Shown: piece by piece, positions 15,484 to 25,230 of the stretch
How positions within the stretch are numbered: position 1 is the first letter of the stretch
How the letters are laid out: every line of letters starts with the position of its first letter
Source: an uncultured Ruminococcus sp.
GTDB lineage: Bacteria; Bacillota; Clostridia; Oscillospirales; Ruminococcaceae
DNA: 64,000 nt
Assembly (NCBI GenBank): GCA_902800795.1
Contig: CADCFQ010000014.1
Location: 1-64,000, forward strand
Reading direction: 5' to 3'
Notes under the pieces: generated by a model
Databases searched by the model: none
The model's input: only the letters and a program-made list of their open reading frames with translations
What the model was told of the DNA's origin: nothing
Made by a program: the position numbers and the translations under genes

Positions 15484-15556
15484 TGCTTCCGGACGGAATC
15501 GAACCATCGACACGGGGATTTTCAGTCCCCTGCTCTACCTACTGAGCTACAGAAGC
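15484..15556 (-). tRNA. tRNA-Phe (anticodon GAA)
   Basis: A 73-nt cloverleaf: acceptor GCTTCTG/CGGAAGC, anticodon stem GGGGA with loop CTGAAAA, normal GGTTCGATTCC T-arm. CCA is not encoded. Confidence 0.97.
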
Positions 15557-15562
15557 GTAAAG

Positions 15563-15636
15563 CGACCGGAATGGGGCTCGAACCCACGACCTCTAGCGTG
15601 ACAGGCTAGCGTTCTAACCAGCTGAACTACCCGGCC
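15563..15636 (-). tRNA. tRNA-Asp (anticodon GTC)
   Basis: A 74-nt cloverleaf: anticodon arm CTAGC-CTGTCAC-GCTAG, discriminator G, T-arm GGGTTCGAGCCC. CCA is not encoded. Confidence 0.97.
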
Positions 15637-15708
15637 AGCAGAGCCTTATAGCCCTAAAAAATACATCTGATGGAGTCTGCTGTAAAGCAGCTCTGCATCA
15701 GACGTAAG

Positions 15709-15784
15709 TGGTGGGAGTTACAGGGCTCGAACCTGTGACCCTCTGCTTGTAAGGCAGATGCTCTCCCAGCTGAGCTAAACTCCC
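15709..15784 (-). tRNA. tRNA-Val (anticodon TAC)
   Basis: A 76-nt cloverleaf with encoded CCA: acceptor GGGAGTT/AACTCCC, anticodon arm TCTGC-CTTACAA-GCAGA. It is the first tRNA of the minus-strand cluster Val-Asp-Phe-Gly-Gly. The 72-nt spacer to tRNA-Asp carries a small hairpin. Confidence 0.97.
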
Positions 15785-15983
15785 ACAAACGCTGGCGCTG
15801 CGAGATTTAATCTTTTACCCTCGCAACAGTGTTAATTATACACTACTTTCGCTAATTTGTCAAGGGCTTTTTCAAAAAAAAACAGATTTATTTATCTTGC
15901 ACAAATATCACGCCCCAACCGCCTGCGTTTTACACAGAAAGCTGTGATAATATAAAAATGTATCCCCCCGCCTGCGGTAAGAC

Positions 15984-16011
15984 AAAAAACACCCGGGAAA
16001 AGTCTCCCGGG
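15984..16011 (-). terminator. Terminator of the O-antigen-ligase-like gene
   Basis: On the minus strand CCCGGGA, short loop, TCCCGGG, then TGTTTTTTG. It lies 9 nt after the stop codon. Confidence 0.92.
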
Positions 16012-16019
16012 CTAAGCTT

Positions 16020-17534
16020 TTATTCTTCTTTTTCTTTGATCTTTCCCTGAGCTTCCGGCGCCCAGCAAAGGCCAAGCGTCAGGAAGAAGTAAGGTGTTGA
16101 CGTTACAGAGCTGATATTGAAGAACGCCTGTATGATGTAGGCCAGCAGCGCTGCCACAACAGCTGCGTCCCAATATTTCCCTTCGCCTCTCATAAAGGCA
16201 GCCAGTGTCCTGAAGCCCTTGATGAGGGTAACTATCAGGAACAGCACCGTCAGCGCCAGAGTGAATATACCTCTTGTCATAAAGATGTCGATATACTCGT
16301 TATAGCTTCTGTCAGTATCAAGACCGTAGTTCTGTATCATCTCGCTCCAGTTATCGGGGCCGACGCCGAAGAGGGGCTTCTGTTCGGCAACATACATACC
16401 GTTGTCCCACAGATAGGAATAGATCCACTCGCCGTACTCGTTCTTGTCAACGTCCGAGATAGACAGGCGATAGAAGCTGTCGTGATAGATAAGTCTCTCA
16501 TCCAGGAGCCTGAACTTGCCTGTTCCTGCCAGAGCGCCGAATATGCCGCCGGAGATCACCATCATCGCAAGGCACACAGCCACAGGCTTTTTCGCCTTGT
16601 CCTTGCCGGCCTTTATCAATGCGATAACAAGGGTTATCAGCATAACAGCGCCGAATCCGATGATACCCGTAAGGGTGCAGGTCATTATAAGTGCCGCCGA
16701 CATCAGCACAGCGCCGACGCCGCAGAATATCATTCTCTTTCTGCCCTCGGCGAAGATAACGCCGAACATAGCAAAGGCAAGGGTTATTGTCAGCACAGCC
16801 GCCAGCGCATGGGGCGAGCAGACAAAACCAGTGGGGATGTATTCCCTGGTCACATAAAGGTTCTGTCTGTCATCGAAGATAAGGCCCGCCTTATCGTTTG
16901 AGAAGCTGTAAAACACTTCCTTGAAATAGTTTGGCACGATCTTGGCTGTTGCAGGTATAGCCTGGAGCACGCCCACAAGGCTCTGGAACATTCCGAAGCC
17001 CACAAAAGTATCGGACACATTCAGTCTCCTGTCGGCATTCGTTACCGAAAGGCCCACCGAGAACAGTCCCCAATAGCCGATAGTCGTGAGCATTCCCTCG
17101 GAACGGTCAAGATAGCCGTAGAAAGCAACAAAGGTCTCGCTGGAGAGCAGACAGGACACCAGGGTAGCCGCCAGTATCAGAACGGGCAGGACCAGTGCCT
17201 TGTTTCTCTCGATAAGCACCTGCTTTTTCATACACGAGATAAGGAAAATGATAAACGCTACAAATCCCGTGAGCAGAACGGCGGTGGAGATAAAGAAAAT
17301 GAACTTCTCATTTAAGTAAAGCGTTCTGTTGACGCTCTCCTCAACGCCGTATTCGATATTCTGTGTAAAATAATAGGGTATAGCCATAGCGCACAGCAAA
17401 ACGATGCAGATTATCGCATAGACTCCGCTCATCTTCTGTGCCGACTCGGTAGTCATATTAAGGATGAAGTCGCTCTTCTCGGTCGAACCAAAAAGGTGCT
17501 TCACCTCTTTTTTGTTTTCAATTTTCTTGGGCAA
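16020..17534 (-). CDS. O-antigen ligase/polymerase-like multi-pass membrane protein
   Basis: A 504-residue protein with about 11-12 membrane helices and the long external loop of the Wzy/WaaL superfamily, including the family word PLFGVGPDNWSEMIQNYG. Members join or polymerise lipid-linked oligosaccharides at the outer face of the membrane, which in a Gram-positive suggests an exopolysaccharide or wall-glycan polymerase. The acceptor cannot be told. The start is TTG at 17534: GGAGGG lies 7 nt upstream, while the nearby ATG is out of frame and stops after seven codons. It follows rny on the same strand after a terminator, and no glycosyltransferase genes flank it. Confidence 0.8.
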   Translation of the reverse strand: MPKKIENKKEVKHLFGSTEKSDFILNMTTESAQKMSGVYAIICIVLLCAMAIPYYFTQNIEYGVEESVNRTLYLNEKFIFFISTAVLLTGFVAFIIFLISCMKKQVLIERNKALVLPVLILAATLVSCLLSSETFVAFYGYLDRSEGMLTTIGYWGLFSVGLSVTNADRRLNVSDTFVGFGMFQSLVGVLQAIPATAKIVPNYFKEVFYSFSNDKAGLIFDDRQNLYVTREYIPTGFVCSPHALAAVLTITLAFAMFGVIFAEGRKRMIFCGVGAVLMSAALIMTCTLTGIIGFGAVMLITLVIALIKAGKDKAKKPVAVCLAMMVISGGIFGALAGTGKFRLLDERLIYHDSFYRLSISDVDKNEYGEWIYSYLWDNGMYVAEQKPLFGVGPDNWSEMIQNYGLDTDRSYNEYIDIFMTRGIFTLALTVLFLIVTLIKGFRTLAAFMRGEGKYWDAAVVAALLAYIIQAFFNISSVTSTPYFFLTLGLCWAPEAQGKIKEKEE

Positions 17535-17634
17535 AAGTCATCCCTCCTGACTTGTGTTACCATTCAAAGCCGCAGGCTCTCCCCGCAGCGGACCATAAAG
17601 ACAGCCCTCACACCCCCAAGTGTGCCGCTGCCTT

Positions 17635-17664
17635 AAAAAAGGCGGACAGAAACCCGTCCGCCTT
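17635..17664 (-). terminator. rny terminator
   Basis: On the minus strand GGCGGAC, loop GGGTTTCT, GTCCGCC, TTTTTT. It lies 17 nt after the rny stop. Confidence 0.95.
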
Positions 17665-17680
17665 TAATAAAGTTACAAAG

Positions 17681-19246
17681 CTATTTAGCGTATTCAACTG
17701 CTCTGCTCTCACGGATAAGATTGACCTTGATCTGTCCGGGATAATCCATCTCGGTCTCGATCCTCTTAGCGATCTCTCTTGCCACAAGAACCATCTTTTC
17801 GTCGTTGATCTTTTCAGGCTGGATCATGATCCTTACCTCACGGCCTGCCTGGATAGCAAACGACTTCTCAACTCCGTCATAGGAGCTGCATATCTCCTCG
17901 AGCTTTTCAAGTCTCTTGATATAGTTCTCATAGTTCTCGCTTCTTGCTCCCGGTCTTGCTGCGCTGATAGCGTCTGCCGCCTGAACAAGAGCCGCAACAA
18001 CGGTCCTTGTCTCAACATCGCCGTGGTGAGCCTCGATAGCGTGGATAACTTCGGCGTTCTCCTTGTACTTCTTACATACATCAACACCGATCTGAACGTG
18101 GGATCCCTCTATCTCATAGCTGAGAGCCTTTCCTATATCGTGGAGAAGACCTGCTCTTCTTGCAAGGTTAGCATCAACGCCAAGCTCCGATGCCATCATA
18201 CCTGCCAGATGAGAAACCTCGATGGAGTGGTTAAGTACATTCTGTCTGTAGCTTGTCCTGTAACGAAGTCTTCCCAGCAGCTTGATAAGCTCGTGGTTAA
18301 CACCGTGAACATTAGTCTCAAGCACAGCTCTTTCGCCTTCCTGCTTGATCTTCTGCTCTACCTCTCTCTTTGCCTTCTCGACCATTTCCTCTATCCTTGT
18401 GGGATGTATCCTTCCATCCTGGATAAGTCTTTCAAGAGCGATCCTTGCGACCTCTCTTCTTACCTGGTCGAAGCAGGAGATAGTGATAGCCTCGGGGGTA
18501 TCGTCGATGATAAGATCAACACCTGTGAGAGTCTCTATCGTTCTGATATTTCTTCCCTCACGTCCGATGATCCTTCCCTTCATCTCGTCATTAGGCAGCG
18601 CCACGACTGATACAGCAGCCTCGGACACCTGGTCGGCAGCGCATCTTGCTATCGCCAGCGAGATATACTGTCTCGCCTTCGCCTCGCAGTCCTCCTTCAC
18701 CTGGGTCTCATAGTTTGAAACTCTGATAGCCTTCTCGTGAGTGAGCTGTTCATCCAGCTGAGTAAGCAGATAATCCTTAGCCTGATCGATGCTGAATCCT
18801 GAGATCTTCTCCAGCATATCCAGCTGGGACTTCTTGATCCTGTCGGCCTCGGCAAGCTTGTCGTCAGCCGTCTTCAGCTTTCTTGTAAGGATGTCCTCTT
18901 TCTTCTCCATGTTGTCCAGCTTTCTGTCGATAGACTCTTCCTTCTGCTGGATCCTTCTTTCCTGCCTGGATATCTCCGAACGGCGGTCTTTGAGCTCTTT
19001 CTCCGTCTCCTGACGTGACTTGTGGATCTCTTCCTTGGCCTCGATAAGTGCTTCCTTCTTCATTGATTCCGCATCCTTCTTTGCGGTATCAACGATCCTT
19101 TCAGCTTCCTTTTCGGCCGAGCCTATCTGGGCTTCAGCCGTTCTCTTACGATAACCAATACCCTGCTTAAAGCAGATGAAACCGCTTATCACTGCGCCAA
19201 GAACAAGAGCAACTACACACAATAGTATTGCAGTACCTATTTCCAT
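17681..19246 (-). CDS. rny: Ribonuclease Y
   Basis: Membrane-bound endoribonuclease that starts mRNA decay in many Bacillota. The 521-residue length is typical. An N-terminal membrane helix (about 5-25) is followed by a long charged coiled coil (about 35-165). Then come a KH domain ([23 protein letters not shown]) and an HD domain with LLHDIGKA and [11 protein letters not shown]. It has its own promoter and terminator. Neighbours are unrelated. Confidence 0.97.
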   Translation of the reverse strand: MEIGTAILLCVVALVLGAVISGFICFKQGIGYRKRTAEAQIGSAEKEAERIVDTAKKDAESMKKEALIEAKEEIHKSRQETEKELKDRRSEISRQERRIQQKEESIDRKLDNMEKKEDILTRKLKTADDKLAEADRIKKSQLDMLEKISGFSIDQAKDYLLTQLDEQLTHEKAIRVSNYETQVKEDCEAKARQYISLAIARCAADQVSEAAVSVVALPNDEMKGRIIGREGRNIRTIETLTGVDLIIDDTPEAITISCFDQVRREVARIALERLIQDGRIHPTRIEEMVEKAKREVEQKIKQEGERAVLETNVHGVNHELIKLLGRLRYRTSYRQNVLNHSIEVSHLAGMMASELGVDANLARRAGLLHDIGKALSYEIEGSHVQIGVDVCKKYKENAEVIHAIEAHHGDVETRTVVAALVQAADAISAARPGARSENYENYIKRLEKLEEICSSYDGVEKSFAIQAGREVRIMIQPEKINDEKMVLVAREIAKRIETEMDYPGQIKVNLIRESRAVEYAK

Positions 19247-19392
19247 GTATAGCTTTCCTCCTTCTTAGAAAGTATGGATATTCAAATGAATATCCACCCA
19301 TTATTAAATTGTAAAGATACAAATCAGCAAATTGATTTTATAAAAAAGAGAGCACAGACCCTCATTATATAAAAACTATAATGCATAATACT

Positions 19393-19421
19393 ATTGTATA
19401 ATAAAATCCCTTTCTTGTCAA
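19393..19421 (-). promoter_or_regulatory. rny promoter
   Basis: On the minus strand TTGACA (19421-19416), 17 bp, TACAAT (19398-19393). It is divergent from the thrS leader promoter, giving a leader of about 140 nt before rny. Confidence 0.75.
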
Positions 19422-19472
19422 GGTGTTTTTTTACGGATTATTACAAAAAATAAAAAAATTGTTATGTTGCGC

Positions 19473-19501
19473 TTGACAAAGGCGCAAAACAGTGTTATAC
19501 T
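19473..19501 (+). promoter_or_regulatory. Promoter of the thrS T-box operon
   Basis: TTGACA (19473-19478), 17 bp, TATACT (19496-19501), with extended TG at 19493-19494. Confidence 0.8.
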
Positions 19502-19507
19502 TATTTC

Positions 19508-19760
19508 AATCTGTATATAATGTATAATACGATGACGAGGAAGCCCTTTATGCAGAGCTGTCAGTAAAGAGAGTGCGGCCGCCGGCTGAAAGCTGCACAG
19601 ACACAGCGTTTGGGGACACCGCCTCCGAGTGCGCTCAATAACCGCCGTATGCTCTGCGTTAAGGAGCCAAATGAGTTGTCCCTTATTTTTGGGCATGAAT
19701 CAGGGTGGAACCACGATTTTATTCGTCCCGTGAGAGTTTTGTTCTCACGGGATATTTTAT
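19508..19760 (+). promoter_or_regulatory. T-box riboswitch (threonine tRNA sensing)
   Basis: A leader of about 250 nt with a stem-I-like opening (GATGACGAGGAAG at 19532-19544). It carries the T-box itself, AGGGTGGAACCACG (about 19702-19715), and then a terminator: TCCCGTGAGA, loop, TCTCACGGGA, with ATTTTATTTTT after it (about 19725-19765). T-box leaders let uncharged tRNA block the terminator and switch on the genes downstream. ACC at 19641-19643 is a candidate specifier codon for Thr. The specifier is inferred mainly from thrS downstream; a fold would settle it. Confidence 0.88.
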
Positions 19761-19782
19761 TTTTAATTTTACGGTGATGCTT

Positions 19783-20130
19783 ATGAAAAAGAGAATGTTT
19801 TTCGGAATACTTTGCTATATCATATCCTTGGGGTGTCTTGCTTTCTGCGGATATTTCAGTTATCTTACCTTTAACGGCACATTTTCGGAGCTCCAGGGCT
19901 TTCTTACCTTTATCCTGTTCTGGATAGGCTCCTACTGGTTCTCGACCTTTTATAACCAGCTTACCACAGTAAAGGGCAAGGACGGCAAGAAAAAGCACCT
20001 TATCGCAAAGACCCCGAGACGCCTTATGGGAGACGCCGCCACTGTTATAAGCGTGGCACTCATCGTTTTCTGGGGCTACCTTTATCTCACAAGACACACA
20101 TCGCTCCTCTCTTTTCTGAGCGATAAATAA
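19783..20130 (+). CDS. Small membrane protein between T-box and thrS
   Basis: A 115-residue protein with about three membrane helices (IISLGCLAFCGYFSYLTF, FLTFILFWIGSYWFSTF, AATVISVALIVFWGYLYL) and a basic loop (KGKDGKKKHLIAKTPRR). I do not recognise the family. The open frame reaches back to 19705, inside the T-box, so the start must be later. ATG 19783 is chosen (GGTGA a few nt upstream); ATG 19777 is also possible. It lies after the T-box terminator and 52 nt before thrS, so it should be induced together with thrS by threonine starvation. Confidence 0.7.
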   Translation: MKKRMFFGILCYIISLGCLAFCGYFSYLTFNGTFSELQGFLTFILFWIGSYWFSTFYNQLTTVKGKDGKKKHLIAKTPRRLMGDAATVISVALIVFWGYLYLTRHTSLLSFLSDK

Positions 20131-20182
20131 AAGCATAACAAACAGATATAAACCGGAGACTAAAACTACAGGAGGAATTATT

Positions 20183-22129
20183 ATGATCGATCTTAAACTC
20201 AAGGACGGCTCTGTAAGACAGATAGAGTTGGCACAGCCCGCAAGCGAGATCATCAAGGGCATAGGCATGGGGCTTTACAAGGCTGCCTGCTGTGTAAAGA
20301 TAAACGGCGAGGTAAAGGACCTTCGTACCGTTATCGACTCGGACTGCGAGTTCGAGGTAATGACCTTTGACTCGAAGTCAGGTGCTGAAACGTTCAGGCA
20401 CACTGCCGCACACCTTATGGCACAGGCTGTAAAGAACCTTTATCCCGAGGCTAAGCTTGCAAGAGGCCCTGCTACCGAGACCGGCTTCTATTATGACTTC
20501 GAGGTGGCAAAGCCCTTTGCGCCTGCCGACCTTGAAAAGATAGAGGCGGAGATGAAGAAGCTTGCAAAGGAGGGCTATGAGCTGGAGCGCTTCGAGCTTG
20601 GCTATGATGATGCAGTGGCTCTTATGAAGGAACGAAACGAGACTTATAAGGTCGAGCTTATCAAAAAGCACAACGACCTCGGCGAGACACTTTCGTTCTA
20701 CAAGCAGGGCGACTTTATCGACCTTTGCGCAGGCCCCCACCTTATGAACGTATCAGTTATAAAGGCTGTCAAGCTTCTCCAGTGCACAGGCGCTTACTGG
20801 GGCAAGGCAGAGGACGGCATCCAGCTTTCCCGTATCTACGGAACAGCTTTTCCCAAGGCTTCGATGCTGGAAGCTCACCTCAAGCAGCTCGAAGAGGCAA
20901 AGCTTCGTGACCACAACAAGCTGGGACGTGAGCTTGAATATTTCACAACTGTTGACTACATCGGCCAGGGTCTGCCGATAATGCTGCCCAAGGGCGCAAA
21001 GGTCATCCAGACCCTCCAGCGCTGGATAGAGGACGAGGAGTATAAGAGAGGCTATCAGCTGACAAAGACACCCTTTATGGCAAAGCGTGACCTCTATAAG
21101 ATATCCGGCCACTGGGACCACTACCGTGACGGTATGTTCATCCTGGGCGACCCCGACGACGAGGAGAAGGAGTGCTATGCACTGAGACCGATGACCTGTC
21201 CTTTCCAGTATCAGGTATTTCTGAACCGCAAGAGGAGCTACCGTGACCTGCCAATGAGACTGGGCGAGACATCCACCCTGTTCAGGAACGAGGACAGCGG
21301 CGAGATGCACGGCCTTATCCGTGTGCGCCAGTTCACTATCTCCGAGGGACACCTTATCATCCGTCCCGAGCAGCTCGAAGAGGAATTCAAGGGCTGTCTC
21401 GATCTTGCTAAATACTGCCTCGAAACTATCGGTCTTGCCGAGGACGTAAGCTACCGCTTCTCCCAGTGGGACCCCGCAAACCCGAACAACAAGTATGAGG
21501 GGACCAAGGAGCAGTGGGACGAGGCTCAGGGCGCAATGAAGAAGATACTTGACGACCTCGGGCTCGATTATGAGATAGGCATCGACGAGGCTGCTTTCTA
21601 CGGTCCTAAGCTGGACATCCAGATCAAGAACGTGTTCGGCAAAGAAGACACCCTTATCACTATCCAGATAGATATGCTTCTTTCCAAGAAGTTCGGCATG
21701 GAATATGTTGACACCGACGGAAAGATGAAAAACCCCTATATCATCCACAGAACATCCGTGGGCTGCTATGAGAGAACGCTGGCTCTGCTTATCGAGAAGT
21801 ATGCTGGCGTGCTGCCGCTGTGGCTGGCACCCGAGCAGGTAAGGCTTTTGCCTATCAAGCCCGAGCACAACGACTACGCTTTTGCGCTGGCAAAGAGGCT
21901 TGAAGATATGGGCATGAGGGTAACTGTCGATGATGAGGACTCCAACATCGGACCCAAGATCAAGAACGGAAGACTTGACCGTATCCCCTATCTGCTTATC
22001 ATCGGCGACAATGAGGTCGCAGCAAACACAGTAACGGTGCGCTCTAGAAAAGAGGGCGAGCTGCCGAATATGCCTGTTGAAGAGCTGGTAGCTAAGCTTG
22101 ACAACGAGATAAAGACCAAGGCAAAATAA
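20183..22129 (+). CDS. thrS: Threonine-tRNA ligase
   Basis: Charges tRNA-Thr. The 648-residue length is typical. Order: TGS domain (1-62), editing domain with HTAAHLMAQA and later GPHL (about 63-225), class II catalytic core with motif 2 (MRLGETSTLFRNEDSGEMHGL) and motif 3 (HRTSVGCYERTLALLIE), and an anticodon-binding domain at the C-terminus. AGGAGG lies just before the ATG. Expression is probably T-box controlled through the leader at 19508-19760, with a small membrane-protein gene in between. Confidence 0.98.
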   Translation: MIDLKLKDGSVRQIELAQPASEIIKGIGMGLYKAACCVKINGEVKDLRTVIDSDCEFEVMTFDSKSGAETFRHTAAHLMAQAVKNLYPEAKLARGPATETGFYYDFEVAKPFAPADLEKIEAEMKKLAKEGYELERFELGYDDAVALMKERNETYKVELIKKHNDLGETLSFYKQGDFIDLCAGPHLMNVSVIKAVKLLQCTGAYWGKAEDGIQLSRIYGTAFPKASMLEAHLKQLEEAKLRDHNKLGRELEYFTTVDYIGQGLPIMLPKGAKVIQTLQRWIEDEEYKRGYQLTKTPFMAKRDLYKISGHWDHYRDGMFILGDPDDEEKECYALRPMTCPFQYQVFLNRKRSYRDLPMRLGETSTLFRNEDSGEMHGLIRVRQFTISEGHLIIRPEQLEEEFKGCLDLAKYCLETIGLAEDVSYRFSQWDPANPNNKYEGTKEQWDEAQGAMKKILDDLGLDYEIGIDEAAFYGPKLDIQIKNVFGKEDTLITIQIDMLLSKKFGMEYVDTDGKMKNPYIIHRTSVGCYERTLALLIEKYAGVLPLWLAPEQVRLLPIKPEHNDYAFALAKRLEDMGMRVTVDDEDSNIGPKIKNGRLDRIPYLLIIGDNEVAANTVTVRSRKEGELPNMPVEELVAKLDNEIKTKAK

Positions 22130-22164
22130 CAGGTGTAGTTTTTATCTGTCCGTGCTTATAATAA

Positions 22165-22196
22165 GGGGCGACCTGTGCGAGAGGTCGCCCCTTTTG
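22165..22196 (+). terminator. thrS terminator
   Basis: GGGGCGACCT and AGGTCGCCCC form a strong stem, followed by only TTTT. Confidence 0.8.
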
Positions 22197-22286
22197 AGCG
22201 CTGGAGTTCGCTCAGTGAAAACCAAAGCATCAGGAAAGTCACCGAGAAACAAAACCGCTAGTTCGTTCTCTGTACTGAACGTCAAA

Positions 22287-22388
22287 GCCGTGCGGCGAGC
22301 ACCTGCGTGAACCTTGGGTAATAGCTGTTTTGTCCGCTGCGCAGCTATGCCGATAAATCTGCCAAAAGCAAAGCCGTGCGGCGAGCAC
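22287..22388 (+). repeat. Dispersed intergenic repeat flanked by two 16-mer cores
   Basis: Exact 16-mers GCCGTGCGGCGAGCAC at 22287-22302 and 22373-22388 bracket CTGCGTGAACCTTGGGTAAT and a short GC hairpin (CCGCTGCGCAGC). The arrangement matches 26655-26748. The gap 22197-22490 holds this repeat and, near 22463-22468, a TATAAT in front of the next gene, whose -35 is weak. Confidence 0.85.
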
Positions 22389-22496
22389 CATAATGTGGTA
22401 ATAGCGTGATAACTTTAAATAAAAGTGGTTTAATTCTTCACAGGCTATACACAATAAGGCGCTATAATAAATGAAATACACTAAAACGAGGTAAGT

Positions 22497-23147
22497 ATGT
22501 ATAAACTGGTTATTTTTGACCTTGACGGAACACTGGTAAACTCTATCTTTGACCTTGGCGACAGTGTGAATGCGGTGCTCGAAGCTCACGGCCTTATGAC
22601 CTACGGCTATGAGGACTATAAACACTTTGTCGGCAACGGCACAAGAAAGCTCATCGAGCGTGCGCTGCCGCAGGATATGAGAAACGATGAGACCATCGAC
22701 AGTTTCCATTCGCAGTTTGCCTTGCAGTATCAGAAGCGATGCCTGGACAAGACAAGACCCTATGAGGGTATACCGGCTGTCCTGGATGAGCTTCGGCAGC
22801 TGGGCATAAAAACAGCGGTAGCTTCAAACAAGCCGGACGAGTTCTCACGGTTCATCGTTAAGAACATTTTCGGGGACGGCTGTTTTGATATCGTGATAGG
22901 AAAGCGTGAGGACAGACCCACAAAGCCTGACCCTGCCATAATAAACGACATACTCACAGCCCTCGGCACCGACCCCTCCCAGGCGGTCATCGCCGGGGAC
23001 TCGGATGTGGATGTGTTCACGGCTCATAACGCAGGACTAAAGTGCATAGGCTGTGAATGGGGCTTCAGAGGCAGACAAGAGCTTGAAAACGCAGGGGCAG
23101 ACTTTATCATCGGCTCTCCCAAAGAGATGACCGCCCTTATTATATAA
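22497..23147 (+). CDS. HAD-superfamily hydrolase, phosphoglycolate-phosphatase-like
   Basis: A 216-residue HAD phosphatase with motif I FDLDGTLVNS (residues 6-15), a helical cap (about 16-80), motif II ASNK, a motif III lysine in RPTKPDPA and motif IV AGDSDVDVFTAHNAG. Size and cap type fit Gph-like phosphoglycolate phosphatases, but substrate range in this family is broad. GAGGTAAGT precedes the ATG. It leads a run with an acyl-CoA synthetase (13 nt gap), a DUF3783 protein and an EamA exporter. Confidence 0.85.
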   Translation: MYKLVIFDLDGTLVNSIFDLGDSVNAVLEAHGLMTYGYEDYKHFVGNGTRKLIERALPQDMRNDETIDSFHSQFALQYQKRCLDKTRPYEGIPAVLDELRQLGIKTAVASNKPDEFSRFIVKNIFGDGCFDIVIGKREDRPTKPDPAIINDILTALGTDPSQAVIAGDSDVDVFTAHNAGLKCIGCEWGFRGRQELENAGADFIIGSPKEMTALII

Positions 23148-23160
23148 TGGAGATGAAACT

Positions 23161-24828
23161 ATGGCATTTGATATAAGCACATTTTACAAGAAGTTCCTTA
23201 AAGACGGCTTTGACGAGAACGGAGTCCTTAACTTCGCCGAGCTCACTCTTGATGATAACTTCAATTTTGCCTATGATATCCTTGACGTTATAGCCAGAGA
23301 GATGCCCGACAGCGTGATAATGCGCTGGCTCGGCGAGAACGGAGAAGAGAGGCAGTTTACCTATAAGGAATTTTCCGAGAAGAGCGACCAGGTCGCTAAT
23401 ATGCTCATAGACCACGGCGTCAGGAAGGGCGATATGGTCATGGCTGTGCTCAAGCGCCATTATGAGTTCTGGTTCGTCGCTTACGGCGTTATGAAGGTAG
23501 GCGCTGTGCTTATCCCTGCCACCTGCCAGCTTATGAAAAAAGACTATGTCTACCGCTTCAAGGCAGCAGGCATAAAATACATATTCGCTACCCTCGAGGA
23601 CAGCGTTACCGAGCATATCGATGCCGCTCTGGAAGAGTATGACGGAATGTGTGAAAAGTTTGTCTGTCACGGAGAAAAGGCGGGCTGGACTCCCCTGCTT
23701 TCCGAGATAGACAAGTATCCCGCAGGCTTTGAGAGGGCTGACACCAAAAAGGACGACCCGATGCTTGCTTATTTCAGCTCGGGCACTACCGGCTATCCGA
23801 AAATGGTTGTGCAGACCTTTTCCTATGCCGCAGGCCATATCATCACCGCAAAGCACTGGCACCACCTGGACGAGACCAGCGTTCACCTGACCGTTTCGGA
23901 AAGCGGCTGGGGCAAGTGTGCCTGGGGCAAGATGTTCGGCCTTACCGCACTGGGCGCTGTGAACTTTGTCTATGACTTTGACAGGTTCGACCCCGACAAG
24001 CTTTTAAGAGTGCTTGAAAAATACGGCATCAATTCCTTCTGTGCTCCGCCGACAATGTACCGCTTCTTTATCAAGGCAGGGCTTGAAAACTATGACCTGT
24101 CAAACCTTAAATATTCGACTATCGCAGGCGAGGCGCTCAACCCAGAGGTCTTCAACCAGTGGAAAAAATACACAGGCCTTGACCTTATGGAAGCCTTCGG
24201 ACAGACAGAGACCGTTGTTGTTGTCGGAAACTTCTATGGGATGAAGCCGAAGCCCGGCTCTATGGGCAAGCCCTCTCCCCTTTACCATGTTGATATAGTT
24301 GACAAGGAAGGCAAGAGCGTGCCGCCAAATGTTACCGGCGAGATTGTTCTTCTGGAGGAGCGTGGAAAGCACCCTGCTATCTTTAAGGAGTATTACCGCA
24401 ATAAGGAGCTTACCGACAATGCCTGGAGAGGCGGCTACTATCATACCGGAGACACCGCTTACCGTGATGAGGACGGCTATTACTGGTATGTGGGGCGCAC
24501 CGATGACCTTATCAAGGCTTCGGGCTACCGCATTGGACCCTTTGAGATAGAGAGCATCCTTATGGAGCACCCGAGTGTTCTGGAGTGCGCTATCACAGCG
24601 GCCGACGACCCGATAAGAGGAAAGGTGGTAAAGGCCACCGTTGTGCTCGCTAACGGCTACGAGGGAACACCGGCTTTAGCAAAGGAGCTTCAGAACTATG
24701 TCAAAAAGTCCACCGCTCCCTATAAGTATCCGAGAATAGTTGAGTTCGTCAAGGAGCTGCCTAAGACCATTTCGGGCAAGATAAGACGTGTTGAGATAAG
24801 AGAGAACGACTCGAAGAAAAACAAATGA
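23161..24828 (+). CDS. AMP-forming acyl-CoA synthetase (acetyl/medium-chain type)
   Basis: A 555-residue ANL-superfamily enzyme that activates a carboxylic acid with ATP and CoA. Motifs: YFSSGTTGYPK (P-loop), AGEALNPEVF, MEAFGQTETVV, YHTGDTAYRDEDGYYWYVGRTDDLIKASGYRIGPFEIES, and the catalytic lysine in KTISGKIRR near the C-terminus. Overall it looks closest to the medium-chain/acetyl-CoA synthetase group. The true acid is not known. The gene is coupled to the next by an ATGA overlap. Confidence 0.9.
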   Translation: MAFDISTFYKKFLKDGFDENGVLNFAELTLDDNFNFAYDILDVIAREMPDSVIMRWLGENGEERQFTYKEFSEKSDQVANMLIDHGVRKGDMVMAVLKRHYEFWFVAYGVMKVGAVLIPATCQLMKKDYVYRFKAAGIKYIFATLEDSVTEHIDAALEEYDGMCEKFVCHGEKAGWTPLLSEIDKYPAGFERADTKKDDPMLAYFSSGTTGYPKMVVQTFSYAAGHIITAKHWHHLDETSVHLTVSESGWGKCAWGKMFGLTALGAVNFVYDFDRFDPDKLLRVLEKYGINSFCAPPTMYRFFIKAGLENYDLSNLKYSTIAGEALNPEVFNQWKKYTGLDLMEAFGQTETVVVVGNFYGMKPKPGSMGKPSPLYHVDIVDKEGKSVPPNVTGEIVLLEERGKHPAIFKEYYRNKELTDNAWRGGYYHTGDTAYRDEDGYYWYVGRTDDLIKASGYRIGPFEIESILMEHPSVLECAITAADDPIRGKVVKATVVLANGYEGTPALAKELQNYVKKSTAPYKYPRIVEFVKELPKTISGKIRRVEIRENDSKKNK

Positions 24829-25226
24829 AAGCAAGAGTAAGAACACAGACCGAAATAAAACAGGCGCTTTGCCTGAATGTTGAGGGCGAGAAGCTTCTAA
24901 AGCTGGAAGCCTTCTGCCGTGACGAGGGTGTAAAGCTTATAAAGGCTCTGCCCTCCCAGGGCGGCGAGACGCTGGAAGCGCTCCTTAAAGGGAGTAAAGG
25001 CTCAAAGACCCCGGGCGCTGAGATAACCGTAAGCAGTGAGCTCCTGGTAATGGCAGGGTTTGATGAAAAGGCGCTTCGCTCCTTTGTTTCCGGTCTTCGC
25101 CAAAGGGATATAATGATCGACCTTAAAGCCGCTCTTACGCAGACGAACCGCAGCTGGACGCTTTCTCAGCTGGCCGGCGAGCTTGCGGCGGAGCACGAAT
25201 ATATGCACAATAAGAGAAACGGGTGA
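24825..25226 (+). CDS. DUF3783 family protein
   Basis: A 133-residue soluble protein that overlaps the acyl-CoA synthetase stop by 4 nt (ATGA), a sign of translational coupling. The central part SSELLVMAGFDEKALRSFVSGLR followed by ALTQTNRSWTLSQLAGELAAEHEYM has the look of DUF3783, whose role is unknown. No metal site, membrane helix or signal is visible. The family call is moderate. Confidence 0.75.
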   Translation: MKARVRTQTEIKQALCLNVEGEKLLKLEAFCRDEGVKLIKALPSQGGETLEALLKGSKGSKTPGAEITVSSELLVMAGFDEKALRSFVSGLRQRDIMIDLKAALTQTNRSWTLSQLAGELAAEHEYMHNKRNG

Positions 25227-25230
25227 TAGC

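Noticed and set aside
19705..19782. Upstream extension of the small membrane protein into the T-box
   Set aside because: The extra 26 codons are the T-box antiterminator and terminator sequence, which explains their conservation as RNA.
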